DNA of 64,000 nucleotides from Flavivirga eckloniae (GTDB lineage: Bacteria; Bacteroidota; Bacteroidia; Flavobacteriales; Flavobacteriaceae): assembly GCF_002886045.1 (NCBI RefSeq), contig NZ_CP025791.1:3053001-3117000 (forward strand), given 5' to 3'. Made by a program: the position numbers and the translations under genes. Positions 26,001 to 33,975 of this stretch are shown in pieces. Every line of letters starts with the position of its first letter. Position 1 is the first letter of the stretch. The notes under the pieces were generated by a model. The model saw only the letters and a program-made list of their open reading frames with translations, was not told the origin of the DNA and did no database searches.

Positions 26001-26562
26001 CTGTTGAATTATTGATTGTATTATCATTAATGGCAGAAAAACCTATATTTGGGTATCTTGCGGAAGTCATCATTTGGTCATCCATAGCCATCTGTGCCGT
26101 TTGAGAATTTTTAATAACATTAATGATCGTTTGATCTGTCAATGTCTGAACAAATACTTTACCAGGTGCTGTAGTATGTAAAATACCATTGTCTCCTGAA
26201 GGCACTAACTCAAAAGCATCATTGTCTATAAAAATAGTTCCATCAAAAATCACCTTTTCATTTTGATATCCTCTGTATACAACAGGGCTTCCTGAAGTAC
26301 CTGAATCTTGACTTCCAAAATAGGTAGTATTCGTTACAGGATAGCGCCCTGCTCTAAAATTAACAATAACACCGCCAGAAGAAACTCCAATGTTACGTAT
26401 TTTATCTCTTGCTCCTTGCAAAGTTTTTAATGGGGAATTTATGTCTCCCGAATTCGAATCGTTTCCAGTTGGCGAAACATATAAGTTTGTTTGTCCGAGC
26501 ATAAAGTGGGGCAATAAACATACAGATAGTACCAACAAAAATAGGGTCAATGATTGTTTCAT
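23002..26562 (-). CDS. Secreted right-handed beta-helix polysaccharide-active protein with T9SS sorting domain
   Basis: The 1186-residue protein has a signal peptide (about 1-23, HFMLGQ). The N-terminal 750 residues begin with LYVSPTGNDSNSGDINSP and PVVYRGY and continue with repeated short strand motifs (NTIENCHFTQI, GNIFKNNLVHN, HTIERNEIFNVG), the right-handed parallel beta-helix of pectate lyases and GH141-type hydrolases. Two near-identical modules follow (about 790-935 and 945-1085), each starting with FFDFGT or FFDLGT and containing GWTNTS and DRGTSGGVNNLNRD; these look like malectin-like carbohydrate-binding domains. The last 80 residues (FRFYPNPTGDVFNVEIP, GVYLVVLSTKNKVVRTRLVKE as two parts) are a type A T9SS sorting signal, so it is exported and likely surface-attached. 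The substrate is unknown. Confidence 0.85.
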   Translation of the reverse strand: MKQSLTLFLLVLSVCLLPHFMLGQTNLYVSPTGNDSNSGDINSPLKTLQGARDKIRNIGVSSGGVIVNFRAGRYPVTNTTYFGSQDSGTSGSPVVYRGYQNEKVIFDGTIFIDNDAFELVPSGDNGILHTTAPGKVFVQTLTDQTIINVIKNSQTAQMAMDDQMMTSARYPNIGFSAINDNTINNSTEAAPPPGQLSAKGTPNNPLGAKFKMDNAFPFNASKWNAELNRTGSAFIKGYVSADWFKGTLAINSVSTSGEIHLRDGSRYGIKNRPGPNRFFASHLLCELDEPGEWYFDESNNKLYIWPFSPITSESKIGVWAGPQMVEVNNGSYIHFEKMTIQGLGAGTNGDGALNFRSGNNFFVGGVTFRYIASPILALNFWHDVSNSQAKSCDFFDIPNATRLYGGSFTSTGTISAGNNTIENCHFTQIFSKDFSGKAVGISGVGNIFKNNLVHNENIQPITFAGIDHTIERNEIFNVGIEEGDGGAIYSGADIMSYGNILRHNFIHHIMSVPTLLGRASIFSDDLDGGDQMLENVTYKGGWEVLKMNRGAGHTVQYNVILDGYRGIRQGKGGASSYNSAMEYINSINGKSPTSSDKGNQIGRMLKKIGVSGWQTGVNETNWYNRIEPFWKSRYPVFDAVMKKYSDNNQTNAYECRYYDNMFWSNNKDVELAGDTDAEVARSQAINLGIFENPTSMNFKFKEPRPSYAPNIPFENIGLYLDSYRCYVPNKDDYRRMIKQHFEGLASHTNDSYNPATINDRLYYNTGKLLYSMDPCSGVFSETSFFFDFGTTTSAVFSGYRRVSNQTSGGLYGWTNTSGVNATDRGTSGGVNNLNRDLVYGSSPRTFEVKVPNGTYEVLITFGDAAASYDNIIVKAEGITKLTDIDIASNSFFNKTFTTDVNDGKLSVEFLDGGGNNPNWSLTRMIVKPSSTSPQTQPELFFDLGTPTSAVFSGYTRVSETTTGGSFGWTNTSNLDSRDRGTSGGVNNLNRDFVFSSQARTFEANVLNGDYNVLITFGDATNAHDNIIVKAEGITKLTNINTTINSFFNRNFDVTVNDGKISIEFSDGGGTDVNWIANRIIIKPNASTTAKTTLDANEIGEENSTDKGEFRFYPNPTGDVFNVEIPESIDLNTKATLVFYDVIGNVVVSKPITNHNTQIILDSLSSGVYLVVLSTKNKVVRTRLVKE

Positions 26563-26972
26563 AAAGTTAGTTTTTTAGTTAATTTAATTTTTACAAATAG
26601 CACGTTTACTTTTTATAGTTTGCTATTTGATTGTTTGTATTGTAGGGATTTAGTAATCATTAAGTTATGATTAAAAAAAGATTCTTAAGTCAGTGAAATC
26701 TTTCTTTTTAGATTACATTTTGTTCAAAAAAGAGATATAAGGAGAGTTTTACTTCCGAAAACCCTATTTGTAGGATAATCAGTATTTTATGTGTTTGTTG
26801 CGGATATAAAAACCTATCTGGAGCAAAGTGTGAAATTTGAACACTTCTAAAAAGGTTCTGTACAGTTATAGGTGCTTTTAAAAATTTAGCATACAAAAGG
26901 CTGTGGACTTACAATAATTGAATTGCAAGTCCACAGCCTTAATTTTTTAATCTATAATATTTAGTTCCTTGT
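26563..26972. other. Intergenic region with a long hairpin
   Basis: No coding frame is convincing. The hairpin at 26897-26940 lies at the distal end and belongs to the PLP-enzyme gene. The part next to 26562 would hold the promoter of the beta-helix gene; I see no clear TAnnTTTG box. Confidence 0.4.
26897..26940. terminator. Long hairpin terminator behind the PLP enzyme gene
   Basis: AAGGCTGTGGACTT and AAGTCCACAGCCTT are perfect 14-base complements around a 16-base loop, with T-rich sequence on both outer sides. It lies 32 bases past the stop codon of the gene that ends at 26973 and is a strong terminator candidate. Confidence 0.7.
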
Positions 26973-29048
26973 TTACTCCAACAATTCAGGCGTATTAAGA
27001 ATCAATTCTATTTTTTTAATAATGACAGTAACTTGATTCATTTGTGCTTCTATATTTCTAAAATAGAGGCTAATATCTCTATTAACCCAGCTTTCTGAAA
27101 TAACTCTGGCACCCAAACTAATTCTTAACACGGCACTTTGAAAATCGTTGCCATATTTTACATTAACGGCCTGTCCGATATGACACTTTTGAGCGGCTAA
27201 CCTGATGATTTCTATGGAAGCCCCTTCAAACTGATCGGATATATCAGAATTCAACAGCGTATAGAGTTTCTTTACGTTGTCAAGAGATAGCACTTCATTG
27301 TTTTTGCGGATAAAGAAAGGGAAAATAGTTCGAATGTTTCTAAGTCCGAATTCTTCACTATTATAGGTGTTAATCTTTGTTTCATTTTCAAAAAGCGGTT
27401 CTAAAAAAGTAGAATCTTTTATAGAATCTTCAACAAAATTACAAAACATCTCTATCCCTAAATTCCTGTATAAAATAGGAGTTTTGTAATATCGATCCAT
27501 TTCGGTTATAGCCGCATTCCAACGCATATGCGAACCATAATTGAATCCACCGGATAAATTTTTAGAACAGAACCATGACACTGGCCAATCGGAATGATTA
27601 TAATAATAAGTTAAACCTTCTGGTAAAGTATTTTTTGCAGATTGAATTGATTTGCTAACACTTCCTGGTACAATCAATGCTCCAGAATATGGAGGACCTG
27701 TAAAATATTTACTTCCAGTTATAGTAACAATATATCCTTTGTTTAAATAATTCTGCAGATCTTTAGGGTCTAACCTAAGTTGCGATCCATCTACAATAAT
27801 TTGTATCGATAAATCGTCAAGCGTTTTTAGTTTTTGCATCATATCCTCACTAGGTGACTGATAACCTAATTTAGATTGATCCATGACATGTAATACCACA
27901 TGTTTTCCTAGCTCGTTGGTTTTCGAAATAGCATCAAAAACCTCATCGTCTAATTGAAGTGATGATTTTAATTCACCATTTTCGTCTTTTAGAGGAATTT
28001 TAATCAAATCAACATCCCTAAAGCCTTCAATTGCATCCCCTTTTTTTACAGGGTGATCCAAGGCGGTTGTGTTTTCAAAATGACACCCTTTTAGTGCAGC
28101 AGGAACACCACTACCTGTTTCATCGGATGCTACTAAAACATGAGTGATTTCTTTATCGGAAACAATTTGGGTAATGGCTGCGATTTGAAGCGCAGAATCT
28201 GTACCCGATGGCGAAAAGATTATTTGACACTCATCGTTAATGTTAAGGATTTTTCTAAGACTGTTTTTCAGTGATACCGAAAACTCCGTGGTCGTCTCAT
28301 TAAACCCTTTTTTTAAGCTATTTTGAATTAATAGCGATCTAGCTTTGTCGGTTTTGTCAAAAGCGAAATTCGACACACTTGTAGCAGTAGATGAAGCAAA
28401 AGTAAATGCTTCGGGTCTTGGAAATGGTCTGCAACCGTACTTATTTAACAATTCAAACTCATCGATATTTAATCTAAGATCGCCACCAGACATTAACAAG
28501 TATTCGGTTGGTTTTGCCAGATTTTCAAGAATGGGTGCCCAAGAAGCCTTAAATTCGCCGTTTACGTTATTTAATCCATGAAAAGGTCGTAACGCTTCGT
28601 ATTTCGATAAAGATTCGGTATTTAAATCTTCATTTTTTTTGATAAGATCGATTAAATAATAATCAAGATTTTTTAATTTTTCTTTATCCTTTTTTGGTAA
28701 TAAATCATAAAATATTTGAGTGACCTTAAGCGCTGCCAGATCACATAAAATAGTATTGGATTTATCTGCGCCTAAAGCTTTATACCAAAGTTGCCATTCA
28801 ATACCATATCTTAAGTAAATTAAAGCCAATACAGGCTTTTCTAAAAACAACGAGCCTATTTTAATGGCTCGGTTAGGAATAATTTTAAATAGATCAGGTT
28901 CGGTATTAGAAGTAATAATATTAATACTGTTTATTTTTGGCGCCGTGTTAAATCGCTTTAAAACTCTAACAAGGTAATTAACGTTTTCCTTTTCAAACAG
29001 ACTGGTTCTATTATATTGATTCTCAATGATTACATTACTTGTCTTCAT
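26973..29048 (-). CDS. Large PLP-dependent fold-type-I enzyme, unknown substrate
   Basis: In this 691-residue cytoplasmic protein the C-terminal two thirds fit the class V aminotransferase/decarboxylase fold: SPSGTDSALQIA (279-290) for phosphate binding, HVMDQSKLG (387-395), IIVDGSQLRLDP (417-428, D420 facing the pyridine nitrogen) and TGSKYFTGPP (444-453) with the likely Schiff-base lysine K447. The N-terminal 200 residues have no motif I recognise and are extra relative to usual members of about 400 residues. The gene is divergent from the nucleoside deaminase across a 394-base region with a strong inverted repeat, so they may share regulation. The reaction cannot be named from sequence alone. 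Confidence 0.8.
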   Translation of the reverse strand: MKTSNVIIENQYNRTSLFEKENVNYLVRVLKRFNTAPKINSINIITSNTEPDLFKIIPNRAIKIGSLFLEKPVLALIYLRYGIEWQLWYKALGADKSNTILCDLAALKVTQIFYDLLPKKDKEKLKNLDYYLIDLIKKNEDLNTESLSKYEALRPFHGLNNVNGEFKASWAPILENLAKPTEYLLMSGGDLRLNIDEFELLNKYGCRPFPRPEAFTFASSTATSVSNFAFDKTDKARSLLIQNSLKKGFNETTTEFSVSLKNSLRKILNINDECQIIFSPSGTDSALQIAAITQIVSDKEITHVLVASDETGSGVPAALKGCHFENTTALDHPVKKGDAIEGFRDVDLIKIPLKDENGELKSSLQLDDEVFDAISKTNELGKHVVLHVMDQSKLGYQSPSEDMMQKLKTLDDLSIQIIVDGSQLRLDPKDLQNYLNKGYIVTITGSKYFTGPPYSGALIVPGSVSKSIQSAKNTLPEGLTYYYNHSDWPVSWFCSKNLSGGFNYGSHMRWNAAITEMDRYYKTPILYRNLGIEMFCNFVEDSIKDSTFLEPLFENETKINTYNSEEFGLRNIRTIFPFFIRKNNEVLSLDNVKKLYTLLNSDISDQFEGASIEIIRLAAQKCHIGQAVNVKYGNDFQSAVLRISLGARVISESWVNRDISLYFRNIEAQMNQVTVIIKKIELILNTPELLE

Positions 29049-29442
29049 AGGGGGTTTTTAATTGTAATTAATCCGAGCTTTCTTTTTCATAAAAGTCGAA
29101 TAAGTTTTGTCCTTTTTTAATGTGCGTTTTCTAAAAACATGCAAATCTATCAATTATGTTTTATTAAAAACATGATGAATTTCATGATTTAGATTTTACA
29201 CAAAAGTAACGAACCCGTATTCGCAATCGTATGTTTTGATACAATAGTTATTAAAAGTTTTAAGCCTTAACACGAAGCTTAAAACTTTTATCGATCCGGA
29301 GGTGTATTTGACTAATAGAGGATGTTTTATAAAGAATCGATTGTACGTTGAAGCATTTATTTTTTAAAGTATAGTTTTAATAAGTCGCAAATTTATTGTA
29401 AATTTTATAGGCATTAATATTGTTAAATTTTTAGAAAAAATA
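29049..29442. promoter_or_regulatory. Divergent regulatory region with a 13-bp inverted repeat
   Basis: This region separates the PLP enzyme and the deaminase gene. At 29253-29265 and 29277-29289 the arms AAAAGTTTTAAGC and GCTTAAAACTTTT are perfect complements with an 11-base loop. As DNA it could be an operator for both genes; as RNA it could be a leader hairpin of the deaminase transcript. No coding frame is seen. Confidence 0.4.
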
Positions 29443-30213
29443 ATGGAAAAGAAAAACATCTCTACTGCCTCGAAAGATAGAAAACCATATCTGTCGGAAC
29501 CCATTTCAGGAAATGGAGAAAGATTTCATGTGGGACATGACCAAGTAGATCCGTTAGCGACACAACCATGGAATGGGTTTGTTCCTGAATGTACATTGGA
29601 AAACCATGATGATTGCAAATATTTTCCAGCACAAACGGCTAATATTATTGTAGACGGAGTTTATGATAAAATAAGAATAAAGAGCAATAAATGGATTGAA
29701 ATGGCTTGCGAAGAGGCGAAAATGTCGATTGAAGAAGAAGGAGGGCCGTTTGGAGCAGTGATTGTTCAGATTGATGATGATACTAATGAGGTGATTCGTT
29801 ACTGGAGGAACCACAATCAGGTAACCTCAATAGGAGACCCTACGGCACATGCAGAAGTTATGACGATACGTAGTGCTTGTGCTTCTTTAGGAGTTTTTAA
29901 CTTGGCAAAAATAGAAAAGGAACAAGCCAAATTACCGCAACAAGGAAAAACATCCCATTGTGTTATATTTAGTTCTGCAGAACCCTGCCCGATGTGTTTC
30001 TCGGCCGTTTCCTGGGCGAATATAGAGCACCTGTATTTTTCAGCCACACGTTATGATTCTGCAGTACAAGGAGTGGGGTTTTCCGATGAAGCAATTTATA
30101 ACGAACTTTCTAAACCCTACCATCAAAGAAAAATGAAAGTGTATCAGTGTAGTGCTCCCAACTCACTTGATGCATTTAATACATGGAAAGTGATACCGCA
30201 CATAGATTATTAA
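29443..30213 (+). CDS. Nucleoside/guanine deaminase family protein with N-terminal extension
   Basis: The 256-residue protein contains the CDA-fold zinc site: HAE at residues 136-138 and PCPMC with cysteines 182 and 185. The GGPFGAVIV phrase at 100-108 is typical of guanine deaminase and related enzymes, which hydrolyse guanine to xanthine or deaminate related bases. Usual members have about 155 residues; here about 80 extra residues precede the domain (rich in polar residues, with ECTLENHDDCKYF holding two cysteines). That extension is unusual and conserved-looking. The gene is divergent from the large PLP enzyme, suggesting a shared pathway of nitrogen-compound breakdown. The substrate is not certain. 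Confidence 0.8.
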   Translation: MEKKNISTASKDRKPYLSEPISGNGERFHVGHDQVDPLATQPWNGFVPECTLENHDDCKYFPAQTANIIVDGVYDKIRIKSNKWIEMACEEAKMSIEEEGGPFGAVIVQIDDDTNEVIRYWRNHNQVTSIGDPTAHAEVMTIRSACASLGVFNLAKIEKEQAKLPQQGKTSHCVIFSSAEPCPMCFSAVSWANIEHLYFSATRYDSAVQGVGFSDEAIYNELSKPYHQRKMKVYQCSAPNSLDAFNTWKVIPHIDY

Positions 30214-30390
30214 CTATAAATTTAAGACAGCCCCTTAGCAGTTATGTAATATCTAATCAATTATTTTTTACCCCTAAGCCAAATGTTTCTATAGCATACT
30301 TGCCTAAGTTTAATTTAGTAGGTATTGATGTAGGATGCTCTTCATTAATATTAGTATGCTTGTATGATTCGATATCAAAATAAGAAGATA

Positions 30391-30664
30391 CGTTACTTTT
30401 TTAAGGTGAATCTTGGATAAGAGAATTTATGTCGTTGTGTGTCCCAGACTTGTTTCAGAACTATTTTTTTACAGTCACAGTGCTCCCCTCTTTAAATTAA
30501 AGCCGAGAAATGAATTTCGATTTTGATAAAAATAGGAAGAAAGAGGAGTTTTATTAAAAATAACAAACAAATATAATCCTCCGAATCCCGATCTCATCGG
30601 GATCCACCTCCCTTTTTAAAAGGGAGGAGCACCTTGAATTCTTAAGCAAGATTCACGTTTTTTT
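30391..30664. mobile_element. MITE-like non-coding element with nested inverted repeats
   Basis: The ends carry GTGAATCTTG (30406-30415) and its exact complement CAAGATTCAC (30647-30656), with more pairing outward (T-rich/A-rich) and inward (ATAAGAGAATT against AATTCTTAAG). Inside are a second inverted pair (GTGCTCCcCTC near 30480 against GAGGAGCAC near 30625), the palindrome ATCCCGAT/ATCGGGAT at 30585-30603 and CCTCCCTTTT/AAAAGGGAGG at 30607-30627. At about 270 bases with no coding frame it fits a miniature inverted-repeat element. No target-site duplication was confirmed. Confidence 0.45.
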
Positions 30665-31014
30665 AACTCCTAAAGATAAAGTGGAATGATTGAATTAAAG
30701 AGCTGCAGTTTAAATAGAAAAGTTTATACAAGTACATAGAAAAGTCATTTAACTATTAAGTCATGTCGTACTTATAAATATTTTGATTTACAAACAGACA
30801 TTGTATAAATTGAAAACTTGTATAAATAGTGTCAATTGTTTGTTATATCTAAAAAGAACTATTGTATAAGATTAAAAGCTATTAAGAAATAAGAGCTGAA
30901 TAAAGTTTTATAACAACGGAAAAGATATACCTCATTTTATTTTTAGTATTCGCACTGTTTTTCAAGCAACTTCTTAGCTAAGATAGAAGAAAATAATGTA
31001 GAATTTGAAGTAGA

Positions 31015-31191
31015 ACTAATGAAGTCCGTGTTACTTATAACATTCCCGCTGGCGCTTGGCATAATATAGCCAAGGTTAAGGGTTGCGAAATTATAATTGT
31101 TGAAAAATCAAATACCCGTGTATCCGATTTTGAATTTTTTCAACTAAGTAAAAAAGGAAGAAATGGAGGTTTTGGTAAAAACGCTTTTTAA
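31015..31191 (+). pseudogene. Remnant of a cupin-domain protein
   Basis: An open frame without a start codon, preceded by an in-frame TGA, gives about 58 residues: EVRVTYNIPAGAWHNIAKVK, then CEIIIVEKSNTRVSDFEF and a basic tail. The pattern P-A-G-x-W-H-N is the second cupin motif. The first half of the domain is absent, so this is a 5'-truncated gene. It lies 54 bases upstream of the SDR gene in the same orientation, so the cupin may once have belonged to that operon. Confidence 0.45.
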
Positions 31192-31245
31192 CCAAAACCA
31201 AACTTTTAAATAATGTTTTAGAATGCAATAAACAAATATAGACTT

Positions 31246-32046
31246 ATGATAGAAATTGACTTAAAAGACAAAAGAGTATTAGTAACAGGAGGAAGCCAAG
31301 GAATTGGAGCAGACATATGTAGAAAAATGGCCGCATGTGGAGCAGATGTTTTTATTAACTACAATAGAAATGGACAAAAGGCTGAAGAATTAGCACGGGA
31401 AATTGAGGCTGCTTATAATGTTAAGACAGGTATTGCAGGAGCAGATGTATCGGATAGTGCTCAAGTTAAAGCTATGTTCTTGAAAATGGACAAGGAACTG
31501 GGAGGTATAGATATTTTGGTCAATAACGCAGGTATAGAAAATGTAGTACATGTACTTGATATGGAAGAGGATGTATGGGATAAAATTATGAATGTTAATT
31601 TAAAAGGTCCATTTTTATGTTCGAAAGAAGCAGGAAAAAGAATGGAAAAAACAGGAGGAGGAGTTATAATAAACATCTCATCAATTCACGACACCGTTCC
31701 TAGAAAAGGTTTAATACACTATTGTTCTGCAAAAGGTGGGCTTAAAATGTTCTCTAAATGTTTATCCTTAGAATTAGCAGAAAGTAACATACGAGTAGTT
31801 TCGATCGCTCCGGGAGCAATAACTACCGAAATGAACAGAGAAGAAATTGCCGAATTCGGTAAAGAAAAATTCGAAAACTGGATTCCGCAAGGAAGAATCG
31901 GAAATGTTGGTGATGTAGCTCATACCGTTGCGTTTATGGCAAGTGAGTTGGGAGATTACGTTAATGGTACCGATATCTATATAGATGGTGCATATATGAA
32001 CCATACAATACAGTACGACCCAAGACCAGAGAGAAAAAACAAGTAA
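31246..32046 (+). CDS. Short-chain dehydrogenase/reductase (sugar dehydrogenase-like)
   Basis: The 266-residue NAD(P)-dependent oxidoreductase carries a GGSQGIG glycine motif at residues 15-21, NNAG at 93-96, and the catalytic set S146, Y159 and K163 (YCSAK). Length and the C-terminal VNGTDIYIDGAY are typical of glucose-1-dehydrogenase-like classical SDRs. With a lactonase and mannonate dehydratase downstream in the same run, oxidation of a hexose (for example mannose) to its lactone is a reasonable role. An alternative is a mannonate/fructuronate oxidoreductase, since some UxuB proteins are SDRs. It is followed 8 bases later by the solute-binding protein. Confidence 0.85.
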   Translation: MIEIDLKDKRVLVTGGSQGIGADICRKMAACGADVFINYNRNGQKAEELAREIEAAYNVKTGIAGADVSDSAQVKAMFLKMDKELGGIDILVNNAGIENVVHVLDMEEDVWDKIMNVNLKGPFLCSKEAGKRMEKTGGGVIINISSIHDTVPRKGLIHYCSAKGGLKMFSKCLSLELAESNIRVVSIAPGAITTEMNREEIAEFGKEKFENWIPQGRIGNVGDVAHTVAFMASELGDYVNGTDIYIDGAYMNHTIQYDPRPERKNK

Positions 32047-32053
32047 ATCTAAA

Positions 32054-33205
32054 ATGTCTAAGAAAATAACATTAAAAGGTATTGCATGGGATCACCCAAG
32101 AGGGTACGAACCCCTTAGAGCAACGTCTAAAGAATTTACAAAAATATACCCCGAAGTAACCATAAACTGGGATATTCGCTCATTAAAGGAATTTGGTGAT
32201 ATGCCTATTGAAAATTTAATCGATACTTACGATGTAATTACAATAGATCACCCTTATATGGGCCAGGCATATACAAACAAGCTTTTACTGCCATTAAATG
32301 AGCAGCTATCAGAAGGTGTTCTAAAAGAGCTAGGAATCCAATCTGTAGGAGCAAGTTTTAAATCGTATAACTACAATGGTGACTTGTATGCCCTGCCTAT
32401 CGATGCGGCAGCATTGGTTTCGGTATCAAGAGCAGACCTTGTAGCGAAATTAAATTTAGAACTACCAAAAACACGTACAGGGTTGCTTAATTTCTACCAA
32501 AAAGTACCTAATGAATATAAAGTTGCATGGGCGTTGTGTCCAACAGATTTATGGTGTGCTTTTTTAACATTATGTGCCCAAGATTCAGGAGGAGATTTTA
32601 TTAGCGAAGCTGGAGTAGACGAAAGCATAGGAAGTGCTGTTTTAAGAGAATTAAAACATCACCTTAAATTTGCACATCCAGAATCTATAAACTGGAACCC
32701 TATTCAGATTTTAGATAGTATGGGAAGCGATAACACAATTATTTATTCACCATATTTATTTGGGTATACCAATTATTCCAGAGCAGGTTACTCAAAAAAC
32801 ATACTATGTTTTGGTAACAGCCCAACAAACCCTAAAACAAAAGTTTCGAGCATACTTGGAGGAGTTGGTTTGGCTGTTTCTTCTAAATGTGAACATCCTG
32901 CTTTAGCAGCAGCTTATGTGAGTTACACGGCGAAAGCCGAAACTCAGGAAGGCGTTTATACTAAAAATGGTGGACAACCCGGTAATCTGGTAGCCTGGAA
33001 AAGTGAAGACAACAATAAACTATGTAATAACTTCTTTAAAGACACACTTGAAACAATGGAAAATGCGTATGTACGTCCGCAATATCCCGGATGGAACCAG
33101 TTTCAAGAACAAGGAGCCGATATATTGCATAATGGTATTGTAAAGGATATTTCATCAGATAAATTAATGAAAGAGTTAAATAAGTTATACCAATCAATTG
33201 TTTGA
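32054..33205 (+). CDS. Extracellular-solute-binding-protein-like, without signal peptide
   Basis: The 383-residue protein resembles family 1 sugar-binding proteins of ABC importers: FTKIYPEVTINWD near the start, YDVITIDHPYMGQA, YNGDLYALPIDAAALVS, and a C-terminal GWNQFQEQGADILHNG helix. Yet the N-terminus (MSKKITLKGIAWDHPRGYEP) has neither signal peptide nor lipobox, so it is probably cytoplasmic. No ABC permease or ATPase gene is nearby. The fold may have been reused for sensing or ligand storage. It lies between the SDR and the crotonase gene; the latter follows directly. A missed upstream start seems unlikely because the SDR gene ends 8 bases before it. Confidence 0.75.
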   Translation: MSKKITLKGIAWDHPRGYEPLRATSKEFTKIYPEVTINWDIRSLKEFGDMPIENLIDTYDVITIDHPYMGQAYTNKLLLPLNEQLSEGVLKELGIQSVGASFKSYNYNGDLYALPIDAAALVSVSRADLVAKLNLELPKTRTGLLNFYQKVPNEYKVAWALCPTDLWCAFLTLCAQDSGGDFISEAGVDESIGSAVLRELKHHLKFAHPESINWNPIQILDSMGSDNTIIYSPYLFGYTNYSRAGYSKNILCFGNSPTNPKTKVSSILGGVGLAVSSKCEHPALAAAYVSYTAKAETQEGVYTKNGGQPGNLVAWKSEDNNKLCNNFFKDTLETMENAYVRPQYPGWNQFQEQGADILHNGIVKDISSDKLMKELNKLYQSIV

Positions 33206-33206
33206 C

Positions 33207-33974
33207 ATGAGTAAAAATTACAAGAATATAGAGATAAAGATAGAAAACGGCATTGGCGTTTTAACATTCAACCGACCAGATCAGCTCAATGCAATGAATC
33301 GGGAAACGATGGATGAGATTATTGACGGTATTGAAGAAATCAATTCGAATAATGAAGCAAAAGTTGCGGTAATTACAGGAGCAGGCCGGGCTTTTATGGC
33401 AGGAGCAGATATTAAAGAATATGGAAGCCAAACGCCCGAACAGTTCAAATCGTTTCAACAACGAGGTGAAGCATTATACGAATCGATTGAAAATGCACCT
33501 AAACCGTGGATAGCCGCTGTAAATGGCTATGCGTTAGGTGGTGGTTTCGAAATAGCCCTCTCCTGCGATATGATAGTAGCATCAGAAGAGGCTAAGATGG
33601 GACTTCCGGAAGTCTTTTTAAGCCTTGTGCCCGGAGGCGGTGGCACACAACGTTTAATTCAGAAAATAGGGATTAACCGAGCAAAAGAGATACTATATAC
33701 AGGAGGACAATATTCAGCAGAAGCATTATTCGATTGGGGTATTATAAATCATGTATTTGAAGCAAAAACATTTGAAGACGACACATTGCGTTTTGCAGGG
33801 AAGCTAACCAGAAGACCTTCAAAAGCAATAAAAGAGTTAAAAAGATTGGCGCACCTTAGTCTTTCACATTTACCGTTCAACCAAAGGCTTGCAGAAGAAT
33901 GCAAAACCGTATCCGAACTGTATTATAGTGAAGAGGCTCAAAAAGCAATTCGAGATTTTATAGATAAAGCTTAA
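33207..33974 (+). CDS. Enoyl-CoA hydratase/isomerase family protein (crotonase)
   Basis: The roughly 255-residue protein shows the crotonase signatures: an oxyanion hole in RAFMAGADIKE and ALGGGFEIALSCD, with catalytic glutamates in GGGFE and in GLPEVFLSLVPG, then GGTQRL. Both glutamates of the hydratase mechanism are present, so hydration of an enoyl-CoA is possible. The open frame begins at 33198, overlapping the preceding stop; the ATG at 33207 (MSKNYKNIEI) sits directly after that stop and fits the family better. A CoA enzyme inside a sugar-acid gene run is odd; a CoA-transferase remnant lies 1 kb downstream. Confidence 0.88.
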   Translation: MSKNYKNIEIKIENGIGVLTFNRPDQLNAMNRETMDEIIDGIEEINSNNEAKVAVITGAGRAFMAGADIKEYGSQTPEQFKSFQQRGEALYESIENAPKPWIAAVNGYALGGGFEIALSCDMIVASEEAKMGLPEVFLSLVPGGGGTQRLIQKIGINRAKEILYTGGQYSAEALFDWGIINHVFEAKTFEDDTLRFAGKLTRRPSKAIKELKRLAHLSLSHLPFNQRLAEECKTVSELYYSEEAQKAIRDFIDKA

Positions 33975-33975
33975 A

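Larger units (their letters stand above)
30214..31245. other. 1 kb region with a MITE-like element and a cupin remnant
   Basis: It lies between the deaminase and the SDR gene. It holds the nested inverted-repeat element at 30391-30664 and the truncated cupin-like frame at 31015-31191. I see no intact gene. The 30700-31000 part is AT-rich and empty to my eye. Confidence 0.5.

Noticed and set aside
26708-26896. 62-codon minus-strand frame between the beta-helix and PLP genes
   Set aside because: Unremarkable composition, no motif, no clear promoter, and placed next to a terminator hairpin.
30183-30383. 66-codon plus-strand frame after the deaminase
   Set aside because: It overlaps the deaminase end in another frame, begins inside it, and shows no motif; most likely chance.
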